Shown here: one piece after another, positions 53,991-62,907 of the stretch
Layout of the letters: every line of letters begins with the position of its first letter
Position numbering within the stretch: the first letter of the stretch is position 1
Assembly (NCBI RefSeq): GCF_023100685.1
Contig: NZ_CP090064.1
Span: forward strand, 1-64,000
DNA: 64,000 bases
Direction of reading: 5' to 3'
Origin: Proteus vulgaris
Lineage (GTDB): Bacteria > Pseudomonadota > Gammaproteobacteria > Enterobacterales > Enterobacteriaceae
The notes under the pieces: generated by a model
The model's input: the letters and a program-made list of their open reading frames with translations, nothing else
Told to the model about the DNA's origin: nothing
Database searches by the model: none
Translations under genes and position numbers: made by a program

Positions 53991-55157
53991 TTAATCGTTA
54001 CCAAATAGGTCTCGAGTATAAACTTTTTCTTCAACGTCGTTTAGCACTGATGACATTCTATTGGTAATAATAACATCAGAGATTGATTTAAATTCATTTA
54101 AATCACGAACTAATTTTGAATTAAAGAAGGCTTCTTCTTGCATTTCAGGCTCATAAATCACTACTTCAATACCTTTGGCCTTAATACGTTTCATAATGCC
54201 TTGGATAGAAGAAGAGCGGAAATTATCAGAACCAGATTTCATAATTAAACGATAAACACCCACGATTTTTGGCGATTTAGCGATAATTGAGTCGGCAATA
54301 AAGTCTTTACGTGTGCGGTTTGCTTCAACGATGGCACTAATAATATTATTAGGCACCGAGTCGTAGTTTGCTAATAGCTGCTTAGTATCTTTTGGTAAGC
54401 AGTAACCGCCATAACCGAATGATGGGTTATTATAATGGTTACCGATACGAGGATCCAAACAGACGCCTTCAATAATTTGTTTTGCATTTAAGCCATAAGC
54501 TTGAGCGTAGCTATCTAACTCATTAAAGTAAGCAACACGCAGTGCTAAATAAGTATTAGCAAATAGTTTAATCGCTTCTGCTTCTGTGGAGTCAGTGAAC
54601 AGAACATCAATATCTTTTTTCAGTGCGCCTTGTTGTAAAAGGTCTGCAAATTTTTGTGCTCTTTCTGATTGCTCGCCAATCACAATACGAGAAGGGTATA
54701 AGTTATCGTAAAGTGCACGACCTTCACGTAAGAATTCTGGGGAGAAAATAATATTATCCGTATTATATTTTTCTCTCATTTCTTTTGTAAAACCAACAGG
54801 GATAGTTGATTTAATAATCATTGTCGTGTTTGGATTATATTCTAAAACATCACGGATAACAGACTCTACAGAAGAGGTGTTAAAATAGTTTGTTTTAGGA
54901 TCGTAATCAGTAGGTGTTGCAATGATAACAAAATCAGCATCTTTATAAGCGAATTCTTTATCTAAGGTTGCAGTAAAATCGAGCTCTTTGGTGGCTAAAA
55001 ATTCTTCAATCTCTTTATCAGAAATAGGAGAGATTTTTTTGTTAAGTAATTCAACTTTTTCTTTATTGATATCTAACGCAACAACTGTGTTGTTTTGGGA
55101 AAGAAGTACCCCGTTAGATAGACCGACATAGCCGGTACCAGAGATTGTGATTTTCAT
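53991..55157 (-). CDS. ugd: UDP-glucose 6-dehydrogenase
   Basis: NAD-dependent enzyme that oxidises UDP-Glc to UDP-GlcA. The 388-aa product has [16 protein letters not shown] at the N-terminus, [16 protein letters not shown], and the catalytic Cys in [18 protein letters not shown]-GlcA feeds O-antigen, GalA and aminoarabinose pathways. It is in the O-antigen operon, 18 bp after a GT4 gene. Confidence 0.96.
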   Translation of the reverse strand: MKITISGTGYVGLSNGVLLSQNNTVVALDINKEKVELLNKKISPISDKEIEEFLATKELDFTATLDKEFAYKDADFVIIATPTDYDPKTNYFNTSSVESVIRDVLEYNPNTTMIIKSTIPVGFTKEMREKYNTDNIIFSPEFLREGRALYDNLYPSRIVIGEQSERAQKFADLLQQGALKKDIDVLFTDSTEAEAIKLFANTYLALRVAYFNELDSYAQAYGLNAKQIIEGVCLDPRIGNHYNNPSFGYGGYCLPKDTKQLLANYDSVPNNIISAIVEANRTRKDFIADSIIAKSPKIVGVYRLIMKSGSDNFRSSSIQGIMKRIKAKGIEVVIYEPEMQEEAFFNSKLVRDLNEFKSISDVIITNRMSSVLNDVEEKVYTRDLFGND

Positions 55158-55175
55158 TTTTTCTTAATCCTAATT

Positions 55176-56315
55176 TTATAAAATTTCTTTTAAAGCATCT
55201 AGATATTTATTAATAACAATTTTTTCATCAAATTCAGTTTCGATTTTTTTTCTACTATTTTTACCCATTTCTAATTTCTTCTCATAGGGTAATTTAATGA
55301 ATGTATCTATTGCATCAACTAAACTTGATACAGATTTAGGTTGGCATAAGTATCCATTTAATCCATGGGTAACAGTTTCTCGACAACCAACATTATCAGT
55401 AGTAATTATCGGTTTTCCCATAGCTCCTGCTTCTAGTAATGTTTTAGGTACACCTTCTCGATAAAAAGAAGGTAATACTATACAGTCAGCTTTAGCTATT
55501 TCTTGCTCCACAGTATCCGAGGTACCTAAATAATTAATAATACCTTCAGAAACCCAGTTATTCATTTGTTCATTAGTTATAGCTGATGGGTTATTAATAC
55601 CAACGAAACCTAAGAGACAAAATTCAACCTTGTTGTCATACTTTTCTTTCAAAATACGAGCTGCATCAATATAAAAAGTAATTCCTTTCTCATATAACAT
55701 TCTTGCAATTAAAATAAATCTTAATTTCTCTTTATTTTCAGATAATGAAAGAGTAAAACGCGATAAGTCCACACCAGAACCTGGTAGCCTATCTATTTGT
55801 GATTCTTTTACATAATTTCTTTCCAAAAATAGAGTTAAGTCATCATTGTTTTGGAAAAATATTTTGTTAGCATATTTTTGGCTATAGCGATATAGATTGC
55901 GTGCAAGCTTAGAACTGAGATTATCATTTATAAAAAGCGTTCCTAATCCTGCAATATTATTTATGACTTTTATTTTATTTAACTTGGCAGCTAAAGTTCC
56001 ATAAATATTATTTTTAGGTGTAAAATTAAGTACTACATCAAATTTAAATTGATTACATATTTTATAGAAAGAAATTAATGTATAGAGGTCAATAAAAGGA
56101 TTCTTACTTGCTGAATCAATTTTTATATTGATATGTTTTGCACCTAAATTAACTAATTTTTCTGAGTAATCATCAAGTGGTGATATTGTATATACATCAA
56201 AACCAGTGTTAATTAATGAAATAATGGTGTTTTTTCTAAAGTTATATAAATACCAACTAGTATTTGATGTTATTGCGATCGTTCTAATAGCTTTTTTACT
56301 ATTCATGATTTTCAT
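55176..56315 (-). CDS. O-antigen glycosyltransferase, GT4 family
   Basis: About 379-aa GT-B enzyme starting at MKIMNSKKAIRTIAITSN; ATG 56306 (MNSKK) is an equally plausible start and neither has a good RBS. TSNTSWYLYNFRKNTI, VLNFTPKNNIYGTLAAKL, LPGSGVDLSRF and the late SFYREGVPKTLLEAGAMGKPIIT are typical of WbpT/PglA-like enzymes. It overlaps the end of wzy by 8 to 17 bp. It probably transfers one O-unit sugar. Confidence 0.85.
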   Translation of the reverse strand: MKIMNSKKAIRTIAITSNTSWYLYNFRKNTIISLINTGFDVYTISPLDDYSEKLVNLGAKHINIKIDSASKNPFIDLYTLISFYKICNQFKFDVVLNFTPKNNIYGTLAAKLNKIKVINNIAGLGTLFINDNLSSKLARNLYRYSQKYANKIFFQNNDDLTLFLERNYVKESQIDRLPGSGVDLSRFTLSLSENKEKLRFILIARMLYEKGITFYIDAARILKEKYDNKVEFCLLGFVGINNPSAITNEQMNNWVSEGIINYLGTSDTVEQEIAKADCIVLPSFYREGVPKTLLEAGAMGKPIITTDNVGCRETVTHGLNGYLCQPKSVSSLVDAIDTFIKLPYEKKLEMGKNSRKKIETEFDEKIVINKYLDALKEIL

Positions 56316-57471
56316 TTTTTGACGCTTTGTATACAAGTAAGGAAGTAAAAATGATTATAATAAAATCACCTACAGTTCTTGATAGTAAATAAGGACCTTT
56401 AAAGTTATAAAAAATAAAACATAATATTATTGAAAGAATGAAAAACATATCTTTTTTATTCTTTGATATGCTTTTGAATATTGATGTAAACAAATAGAAA
56501 TAGAAAAACAAAGTAATTGTAAATAGAGTCATTCCACCTTTAAATATCGCTTGAACATATCCTACATCTGAGAACTCTTGAGGGTCTAAGGCATTTCCAA
56601 AAGAAAAAGTTAGTAAATCATTAGGCAGTTTATAATGGTTTTTTATTAAATCATTAGTACTATGATCGCCTTTTTGTTCTATTAGAAATTCAAATACAAC
56701 TTTAAATTTGTTAAATATAGCTATCGTATAATTATTACTATAAATAACAAATAAGGAAACTGATGTTATACATATAATTATTAGATAAAAGAAATGTCTT
56801 TTATTTAAAGATAAAATAACAAATGGAAGTATTAAAATGTTGAATAGAAGCGCTGTTCTGGCAGTAATTAATGATGTAATGAAAAATAATATATATATAT
56901 TTATGTATATTAATTTTTTATTGTTGCTATATATATATATAGAAAATATTGCTCCCATGTTGGAAATGAAACCAGCAACTGGATATCCCGTAAAATACCC
57001 GGGTTTTCTAACAGTATTTATCATTTCTAAAGGAAATTGAGGGTTATATAAATAATCAATAATTCCAAAGTTAAGGTGAAGAATAAATTGGATAAATATT
57101 AAAATAGTATTAATAAGGAGTGCATATAATATTATTTTAATAAATTTATCAAAATTTAACTTATAATATAATATTATTATATATAATGAAATAATGATGA
57201 TTATATTTCTAATTGGAATCAAAACTACATTTGATATAAATACTCCATTTACTGTGCTTGTTATAATAACATATGATTGAATCAATAATAGAATTATAGT
57301 AGCAAATATTATTTCTTTTTTTATATGTATTTTTTTTGTAATAAATAAAAATAATGAAAGCGGAGCTAATAAAAAAACAGTAAAATCCAACACTCCTATT
57401 TTAGGGAAATAAATTAAAGATAGGATAATAAGAAATATAAAAATGCTATTCTTTTTCTGTGTTTTTTCCAT
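56299..57471 (-). CDS. wzy: O-antigen polymerase Wzy
   Basis: 390-aa membrane protein with about ten to eleven hydrophobic helices and a large periplasmic loop at about 240-300 (NNYTIAIFNKFKVVFEFL to DPQEFSDVGYVQ), the usual Wzy layout. It is extremely AT-rich. It heads the O-antigen operon, about 80 bp after a JUMPstart/ops-like element. No conserved motif proves it; topology, size and context do. Confidence 0.85.
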   Translation of the reverse strand: MEKTQKKNSIFIFLIILSLIYFPKIGVLDFTVFLLAPLSLFLFITKKIHIKKEIIFATIILLLIQSYVIITSTVNGVFISNVVLIPIRNIIIIISLYIIILYYKLNFDKFIKIILYALLINTILIFIQFILHLNFGIIDYLYNPQFPLEMINTVRKPGYFTGYPVAGFISNMGAIFSIYIYSNNKKLIYINIYILFFITSLITARTALLFNILILPFVILSLNKRHFFYLIIICITSVSLFVIYSNNYTIAIFNKFKVVFEFLIEQKGDHSTNDLIKNHYKLPNDLLTFSFGNALDPQEFSDVGYVQAIFKGGMTLFTITLFFYFYLFTSIFKSISKNKKDMFFILSIILCFIFYNFKGPYLLSRTVGDFIIIIFTSLLVYKASKNENHE

Positions 57472-58058
57472 AATGTAGATATATTTCTCATAATGTAATA
57501 TAGATTGATAACTAATTTTATAACTATAAAGAATATTATATTGGTATTATAACAAAGCTACCGCACTGGGTTTACGGCCCCCAGAGCGCCAAAATCCATC
57601 TCAAAAAACCTTATCTATCTGTAATATAAGGATTTTATTATATAAGCATACTTTATCAATATGCTAAAAACCGCACTGAGAGTAGACTCTTCAAACCAGA
57701 CGGTCAAGTAATAGCTGGGTATTTTAGCATTGATTGAGGATATATAAATACTGGAATAGCGGTCGATTCAGCCAGATCATTCTGAATTACATCAACAAAC
57801 GTTAATGAAAAGAATATGCCACCTATTCATCAATAGGTGGTAGGATGTTTTGATACAACAATTTAATTACTCTATTTGTTTGTTTCCAATGGTTAAGTTT
57901 CTGTTCGTGATCCATGTTATCGGTTATTATTTACTTTAGTGTGTTATTCTCATGCTACTGCAAGAACTTCTTCAGAATTCTAATCACGGCGGTATTCACT
58001 AATCTCATTCCTTCCTTTATAGTAATCGTTTATAAGAGTAAGAAACTTTAAGTGTAAA
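57472..58058. other. Non-coding region upstream of the O-antigen operon
   Basis: 587 bp between divergent wzy and GT2 genes. It holds the JUMPstart element (57553-57590), a TATAAT on the minus strand near 57637-57642, an AGCATA/TATGCT dyad (57645-57665), a second JUMPstart-like fragment near 57667-57690 and a perfect 9-bp hairpin (57819-57840, CCACCTATT/AATAGGTGG). A minus-strand 30-codon frame begins at MDHEQKLNHW near 57917 and has no recognised homology. Scar remains of rearrangement are possible, but no transposase was recognised. Confidence 0.55.
57553..57590 (-). promoter_or_regulatory. JUMPstart / ops element of the O-antigen operon
   Basis: On the minus strand, GCGCTCTGGGGGCCGTAAAC is followed by the ops-like TGCGGTAGCTTT (57554-57565). 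This matches the JUMPstart block (CGCTTTGGGAGCTGAAACTC, then the ops GGCGGTAGCGTG), with nine of twelve bases in the ops part. In enterobacteria this sequence recruits the antiterminator RfaH to long polysaccharide operons. It sits about 80 bp before wzy. Confidence 0.82.
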
Positions 58059-59048
58059 ATGAAAAACACCCATAAAATCAGCGTGTTGATGTCAGTGTAT
58101 AATGATTCAATACATTTGAATGAAGCTATAGATTCTATTTTAAATCAGACTTTTAAAGATTTTGAATTTATCATCATTAATGATGGTTCTACCGATTTGT
58201 CTATTGATATTTTAAAAGGATATGAAGAAAAAGATAGTCGAGTAAAAGTGTATACTAATGTATCTAATATCGGGTTAGCTAAATCTTTGAATAGAGGTTT
58301 TTTACTTGCTTCTGGTGACTATATTGCTCGAATGGATGCTGATGATTACTCATATCCAACTCGCCTTCAAAAGCAGTTTGAGTTCATGGAAAACCATAAA
58401 AATATTATGGTCTGTGGTACATCAATGGAAATCTATGAATACGACAACAAATTCATGATTCTTCCAATAAAGCATAATGCAATAGCTGCTGGATTAATTT
58501 TTGGAACTAATTTTTATCATCCAACAGTTATGTTTAGATCTGATTTTATTAAAAAAAATAAAATTATGTATCCAGAAGATTATAAATATGCTCAAGATTA
58601 TGGGTTATGGATAAATTTATTAAAGCTAAATCAGGAAAATATTTTTTCCAATCTAGAAGAAGCGTTATTAAAATATAGAATTCATCCAAAAAGAAATAGA
58701 AAAAACTACTTTAGTACACAAACCTCATTTGCTATAAAAGCACAAATTAATGCGTTAGATATGTTTAATATTGAGGTAGATGAGGATGTATTATATAACT
58801 TGAACTTTTCAACTGAAAATCTAAGTTTAGATAATATAAAAAAATGTAATGCAGTTTTGGATAAGATTAAAACTAAAAATAAAGAACTCCGCCCTTATTT
58901 TTACAAAAACCTTGAAGTTGCTATTGTGCGAAAAAAAGTATCATTATTTCGGCGTTGTGAGAAAAAAAGCCTTTTTTATCCTTATATGAAAGTCAAAGCA
59001 AGGCTTATTTACTTAATGAATAGGAAAATGATTAAGGCTCTAAACTAA
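58059..59048 (+). CDS. GT2 family glycosyltransferase
   Basis: 329-aa GT-A enzyme: ISVLMSVYNDSIHLNEAIDS, IIINDGSTD, NIGLAKSLNRGFLLASGDYI and the metal motif ARMDADD. It resembles WcaA/WbbD-type transferases and the operon's last gene. It lies alone on the plus strand, divergent from wzy, so it is transcribed independently of the JUMPstart. It is AT-rich. It converges with the TupA-like gene, with an 11-bp gap between stops. Confidence 0.85.
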   Translation: MKNTHKISVLMSVYNDSIHLNEAIDSILNQTFKDFEFIIINDGSTDLSIDILKGYEEKDSRVKVYTNVSNIGLAKSLNRGFLLASGDYIARMDADDYSYPTRLQKQFEFMENHKNIMVCGTSMEIYEYDNKFMILPIKHNAIAAGLIFGTNFYHPTVMFRSDFIKKNKIMYPEDYKYAQDYGLWINLLKLNQENIFSNLEEALLKYRIHPKRNRKNYFSTQTSFAIKAQINALDMFNIEVDEDVLYNLNFSTENLSLDNIKKCNAVLDKIKTKNKELRPYFYKNLEVAIVRKKVSLFRRCEKKSLFYPYMKVKARLIYLMNRKMIKALN

Positions 59049-59065
59049 GGGTTCGCCCTTAGTTT
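59042..59065. terminator. Hairpin shared by converging GT2 and TupA-like genes
   Basis: AAACTAAGGG (59042-59051), TTCG loop, CCCTTAGTTT (59056-59065): a 10-bp perfect stem. The stop codons of both genes lie within its arms. T tracts are short on both strands. Confidence 0.65.
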
Positions 59066-59952
59066 AGTTTTAGGTAATTTCCAAATATTAGATCAACATT
59101 TTTGTTTTCTTCATTATTTAATTCTTTATCCATACCTGCTGACGGAATAAAGGTTAATTCTCCAAAATGAATTACACCACTATTTAGGTATAAATCGACT
59201 CTAACAAAAGGAAATGGTTTGGATAGTTTTTCAGCATATTCAAAGAGTTTTTGATAGTTTTGAGGTTTATCTAAAACAGTAGATACTTCACTATTTTTAT
59301 AATCAATACCATAAGGTAATAATTCCCATTCTTTGTTAACAAAATAGAATTTAGGGTGTTGTGATTCTCTTTCAGTGCAGATCATGACAAACAAAGGTTC
59401 ACCATGAAAACAGAATAATTTGTAATCATATGGAAGTTCATTATTTTTTGTTTCTATGAATTTTTCACAAATTATTTTTTTAGAGATATCCTTATAAACA
59501 AATTCAACAGCTAATCGCCAATAGTCTTCATTTAGCCAAGTTGTTAATGTTTGTCTAATGTTATCTGGGGATATCTTATCTTTATCTCTGCAAATGATAT
59601 TATAACCTGCACCATGATTGCATTTTAGTACAAATTTATTAGGCAACTCAGAGAAGTTAATATCGTCAGGTTGATCCCATACTTGATGGATTTCATTAAG
59701 TATTTCTTCGCAACCACAATCTTTAACATATTCTCGAGCAGCGTATTTATCTGCACATTTTGTGACTAATGGGTTATTTTTATATAAATTTAACTTTAGG
59801 TGCTGTAATTTCTCATTAAATGTTTGTGGAAAATCTAAATTTAGAGTTTTCCTCATTCGTTCTTTATATATTGATTTAGTTACTAATTCTGGAAAAGTAT
59901 CACAATATTTATAACGTAATTTATTTCTTAAAATTTTCAGGTATTTATTCAT
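59059..59952 (-). CDS. TupA-like ATP-grasp family protein
   Basis: 297-aa protein resembling the ATP-grasp TupA family found in capsule and LPS loci. Visible parts: FPQTFNEKLQHLKLN near residue 40, TKCADKYAAREYVKDCG near 64, NKFVLKCNHGAGYNIIC with the ATP-binding Lys and Gly loop near 104-120, and DYKLFCFHGEPLFVM near 176. Members may ligate amino acids or act as glycosyltransferase-like enzymes; the reaction is not established. It lies next to cpxA, at the boundary of the polysaccharide region. Confidence 0.78.
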   Translation of the reverse strand: MNKYLKILRNKLRYKYCDTFPELVTKSIYKERMRKTLNLDFPQTFNEKLQHLKLNLYKNNPLVTKCADKYAAREYVKDCGCEEILNEIHQVWDQPDDINFSELPNKFVLKCNHGAGYNIICRDKDKISPDNIRQTLTTWLNEDYWRLAVEFVYKDISKKIICEKFIETKNNELPYDYKLFCFHGEPLFVMICTERESQHPKFYFVNKEWELLPYGIDYKNSEVSTVLDKPQNYQKLFEYAEKLSKPFPFVRVDLYLNSGVIHFGELTFIPSAGMDKELNNEENKNVDLIFGNYLKLN

Positions 59953-60017
59953 AAAGGTAATAAAATATAATTTAGCAAAATCGTATTTTAAGGCTAAAAA
60001 TCACATTTAGATAGATT

Positions 60018-61385
60018 TTACTTTGTTTTTGGCAACCAAATCTCAACCCTCAACCCACCTAATGGGCTGTCATCAGCTTTAACATGACCACGGTGCTGAC
60101 TTACGGCTGTTTCTACAATAGCTAATCCCAAGCCTGTACCACCTGATTCACGATCTCTTGCTTCATCAGTGCGATAGAATGGTCGGAAGATATGCTCTCT
60201 ATCTTCTGGGCTAACACCCGGGCCATCATCATCAACAATAATCGTGATACCTTGGTTTTGTTCAGTAAAGGCAACCTCAATGCGAGAATTTGAATAACGT
60301 AAGGCATTACGAACAATGTTTTCAAATGCACTAGCCAGAGAATATGGATTGCAGTAAATAGGCCATGCTCCCGGAGGTGTTGTGACTTGTAGGGTTTTAT
60401 TACTCTGTTCAGCCTCAAATTTGGCATTATCTAAAATGTCATCCCACAATTCGTTGGCTTTTACCGTTTCGCGTAATAACTCGTTTTTATACTGATTGCG
60501 TGAAAGAACGAGTAAATCATTAATCATGCCATCAAGACGCTGAGTTTCAGTTTCTATACGCTCTAGCTCTTTACTTTCTCCACTACGACGACGTAATAAT
60601 GCACTCGCTAATTGTAAGCGTGTTAATGGTGTTCGTAGTTCGTGAGAAATATCAGAAATTAACCGTTGTTGTGCCTCAACCATGCGTTCAAGAGCACTTA
60701 TCATCTGATTAAAGCTGGTACCTGCTGCCAAAAATTCTTGAGGGCCTGTTTCTAGTTCAGGGTGAGGGCGTAAATTACCTTTCGCAACATCATCAGCCGC
60801 ATTTTTAAGTTGTCTTGCCGGTTTTGCTAGGCTCCAAGAAAGCCACACTAATAACGGTGTGCTGATAAGCATGGTAAATATGAGTAGCAATAACGGTTTA
60901 TCAAATAATAAGTTGATAAAGTCAGATTGAGGGCTACTTGATGGACGAACAAGATAAAGCTGGTAATGATCTTCACCATCTCTTACTGAAAATGGCCCTA
61001 ACATCTCAGAACGGCCATATTTTTTCTTTTTAGGGTGATCGGCGTTATCAGATTGACCAATAAAGTTTCTGACAACCTGCATCTCATTACGTTGAGCACC
61101 GATAATGCGTCCTTCACTGGTCACGATAATTAAACGCTGACCAGGTGGAGCCCATTTATCAATAGCGCGAATTAATCGACGCCACCAAAGGAGATCGTTA
61201 GCGGGATCTTGAGCTAATTCCGCTTCGATATGTTGTTCTAGCATAACACCTTGACGGTACTCACTCTCTAAAAGAGGGGTAAGCTGGCGCGAGTCCAGCT
61301 TTGGAACCATCATAACTAGCACCAGAACTAATGCTAGCGTCAGCCAGAATATTGCAAAAATACGCGCTGACAGACTATTTATCAT
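60018..61385 (-). CDS. cpxA: Envelope stress sensor kinase CpxA
   Basis: Inner-membrane histidine kinase for misfolded envelope proteins. 455 aa: first membrane span about 7-29, periplasmic domain about 30-163, second span 164-184, HAMP, phospho-acceptor His248 in SDISHELRTPL (as in E. coli), and the ATPase G-boxes DDDGPGVSP and GGTGLGLAI. The start lies 12 bp after cpxR. Confidence 0.97.
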   Translation of the reverse strand: MINSLSARIFAIFWLTLALVLVLVMMVPKLDSRQLTPLLESEYRQGVMLEQHIEAELAQDPANDLLWWRRLIRAIDKWAPPGQRLIIVTSEGRIIGAQRNEMQVVRNFIGQSDNADHPKKKKYGRSEMLGPFSVRDGEDHYQLYLVRPSSSPQSDFINLLFDKPLLLLIFTMLISTPLLVWLSWSLAKPARQLKNAADDVAKGNLRPHPELETGPQEFLAAGTSFNQMISALERMVEAQQRLISDISHELRTPLTRLQLASALLRRRSGESKELERIETETQRLDGMINDLLVLSRNQYKNELLRETVKANELWDDILDNAKFEAEQSNKTLQVTTPPGAWPIYCNPYSLASAFENIVRNALRYSNSRIEVAFTEQNQGITIIVDDDGPGVSPEDREHIFRPFYRTDEARDRESGGTGLGLAIVETAVSQHRGHVKADDSPLGGLRVEIWLPKTK

Positions 61386-61397
61386 AAAGAATATTTA

Positions 61398-62096
61398 TCA
61401 AGTTATTGAAACCATCAGATAACCACGGCCACGTAACGTTTTGAACCACGGTTGTCCATCTGTTCTTTCTGGTAATTTACGGCGTAAATTGGAAATATGC
61501 ATATCAATCGCTCTATCAAAAGGTGTTAAGCGCTTACCAAGCACTTCTTGACTTAGATGTTCGCGTGATACGACTTGCCCCAAATGCTGAGCAAGTAGAT
61601 AAAGCAAAGTAAACTCAGTTCCTGTTAACTCTAGCGGTTCGTCATCAAAACTCGCTTCTTGTCGGCCTGGGTTAAGTTGTAGTTTATCAACCTGTAGTGT
61701 TGGAGATGTATTGCTATCAGTCTGTTTTTGTTCGCTCCAGTTAGAACGACGTAAAATAGCTCTGATACGAGCAACTAGCTCTCTATCATTAAAAGGTTTT
61801 GGTAAATAGTCATCAGCACCAAGCTCTAAGCCAAGTACTCGGTCAAGATCACTGCCTCTTGCCGTTAACATGATGACAGGGGTCTGGAAATTTTGGCGTA
61901 ACTCTTTGAGTGTCTCAATCCCGTTTTTACGTGGCATCATAATATCCAGTAATAACAAGTCGATAGAAGCATCCAAAAGTTTAAGTGCTTGTTCGCCATC
62001 AGAGGCGATTACAACATTAAAGCCTTCCATTTCAAGCAATTCTTTCAATAGCGATGTTAATTCGCGATCGTCATCCACTAATAAGATTTTATGCAT
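61398..62096 (-). CDS. cpxR: Response regulator CpxR
   Basis: OmpR-family regulator of the Cpx response. 232 aa: receiver domain with phospho-acceptor Asp51 (LLLLDIMMP), then a winged-helix DNA-binding domain (about 135-230). A CpxR box lies 53 bp upstream, indicating autoregulation and control of cpxP. Confidence 0.97.
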   Translation of the reverse strand: MHKILLVDDDRELTSLLKELLEMEGFNVVIASDGEQALKLLDASIDLLLLDIMMPRKNGIETLKELRQNFQTPVIMLTARGSDLDRVLGLELGADDYLPKPFNDRELVARIRAILRRSNWSEQKQTDSNTSPTLQVDKLQLNPGRQEASFDDEPLELTGTEFTLLYLLAQHLGQVVSREHLSQEVLGKRLTPFDRAIDMHISNLRRKLPERTDGQPWFKTLRGRGYLMVSIT

Positions 62097-62149
62097 TCGT
62101 CAATTCCTCCAAGAGAAAAATACGATAATAAATAGCGCGAATCTATGAC

Positions 62150-62164
62150 TTTACGTTCTTTTAC
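62150..62164 (-). promoter_or_regulatory. CpxR box between cpxR and cpxP
   Basis: On the minus strand GTAAA-AGAAC-GTAAA matches the CpxR consensus GTAAA-N5-GTAAA perfectly, in the 186-bp divergent region. It should serve cpxRA and cpxP. Confidence 0.88.
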
Positions 62165-62282
62165 ACGCTCTGACGCTAGTTTGCAGCCGCAACGGTATAG
62201 TAATCCACATAGCAAAGAATTACACATATTTAGGTAGCATTAATTAGGTCGGTATTAATCACCGAGTTTAGGAGTAAGAGCA

Positions 62283-62846
62283 ATGCGTAAAGTAGCAGTA
62301 GTTGCATTAGCATCAATGTTTTTAGCAGCTCCGACAGTGGTATTAGCTGAAACAGCAAATACCAATCCGCCTACTGAGCAACAATATAATGGTAATTATC
62401 ACTGCGGTTATGGCTATGGTATGCATGGCGACCGTGATTATAGAGGTCACCGCGGACAACGTGGCCATATGATGAATAACGGTGGACATATGATGGATCG
62501 CAATTATGGCGGATCTCATATGTTTAACGGAATCACATTAACTGAGCAACAACGTACCCAAATGCGCGATTTAATGCGCCAGCATCATCAAGACAGATAT
62601 AACGGAAACTACCGTCAACGTCATGAGAATATGCATAAATTAGTTACTGCACCTCAATTTGATGAAGCAGCAGTAAGAGCACAAATGCAAGATATGGATA
62701 AACAAGCAATTGAGCGCCATGTTGAAATGGCGAAAGTCCATAATCAGATGTATCAGTTATTAACCCCAGAACAGAAAGCGCAGTTGGAAAAGAATTACCA
62801 ACAGCAAATGTCAGATTTTGACCAACAAGGTCAACAAAATCAGTAA
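62283..62846 (+). CDS. cpxP: Cpx pathway periplasmic inhibitor CpxP, extended form
   Basis: Periplasmic helical-hairpin protein that damps CpxA and brings misfolded pilins to DegP. 187 aa, about 20 longer than E. coli CpxP (166). Signal peptide 1-22; two LTxxQ motifs, LTEQQ (86-90) and LTPEQ (160-164). The added part, about 38-81, is rich in Gly, His and Met (HGD, GHMM, GGHMM, SHMF) and resembles metal-binding regions of the related Spy/ZraP proteins. A TAGGAG-type RBS precedes ATG 62283. The 3' UTR encodes CpxQ. Confidence 0.92.
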   Translation: MRKVAVVALASMFLAAPTVVLAETANTNPPTEQQYNGNYHCGYGYGMHGDRDYRGHRGQRGHMMNNGGHMMDRNYGGSHMFNGITLTEQQRTQMRDLMRQHHQDRYNGNYRQRHENMHKLVTAPQFDEAAVRAQMQDMDKQAIERHVEMAKVHNQMYQLLTPEQKAQLEKNYQQQMSDFDQQGQQNQ

Positions 62847-62907
62847 CGAAGTAAGTAAGAGTGTAGTGCAGCAGTACCTAGTTAGAGAGTAAGTAGCAAC
62901 AACGAAG

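Noticed and set aside
57819..57917. Possible transposase remnant beside the CCACCTATT/AATAGGTGG hairpin
   Set aside because: A 30-codon frame (MDHEQKLNHW...) has no transposase motif, and no terminal inverted repeats or target duplications were found.
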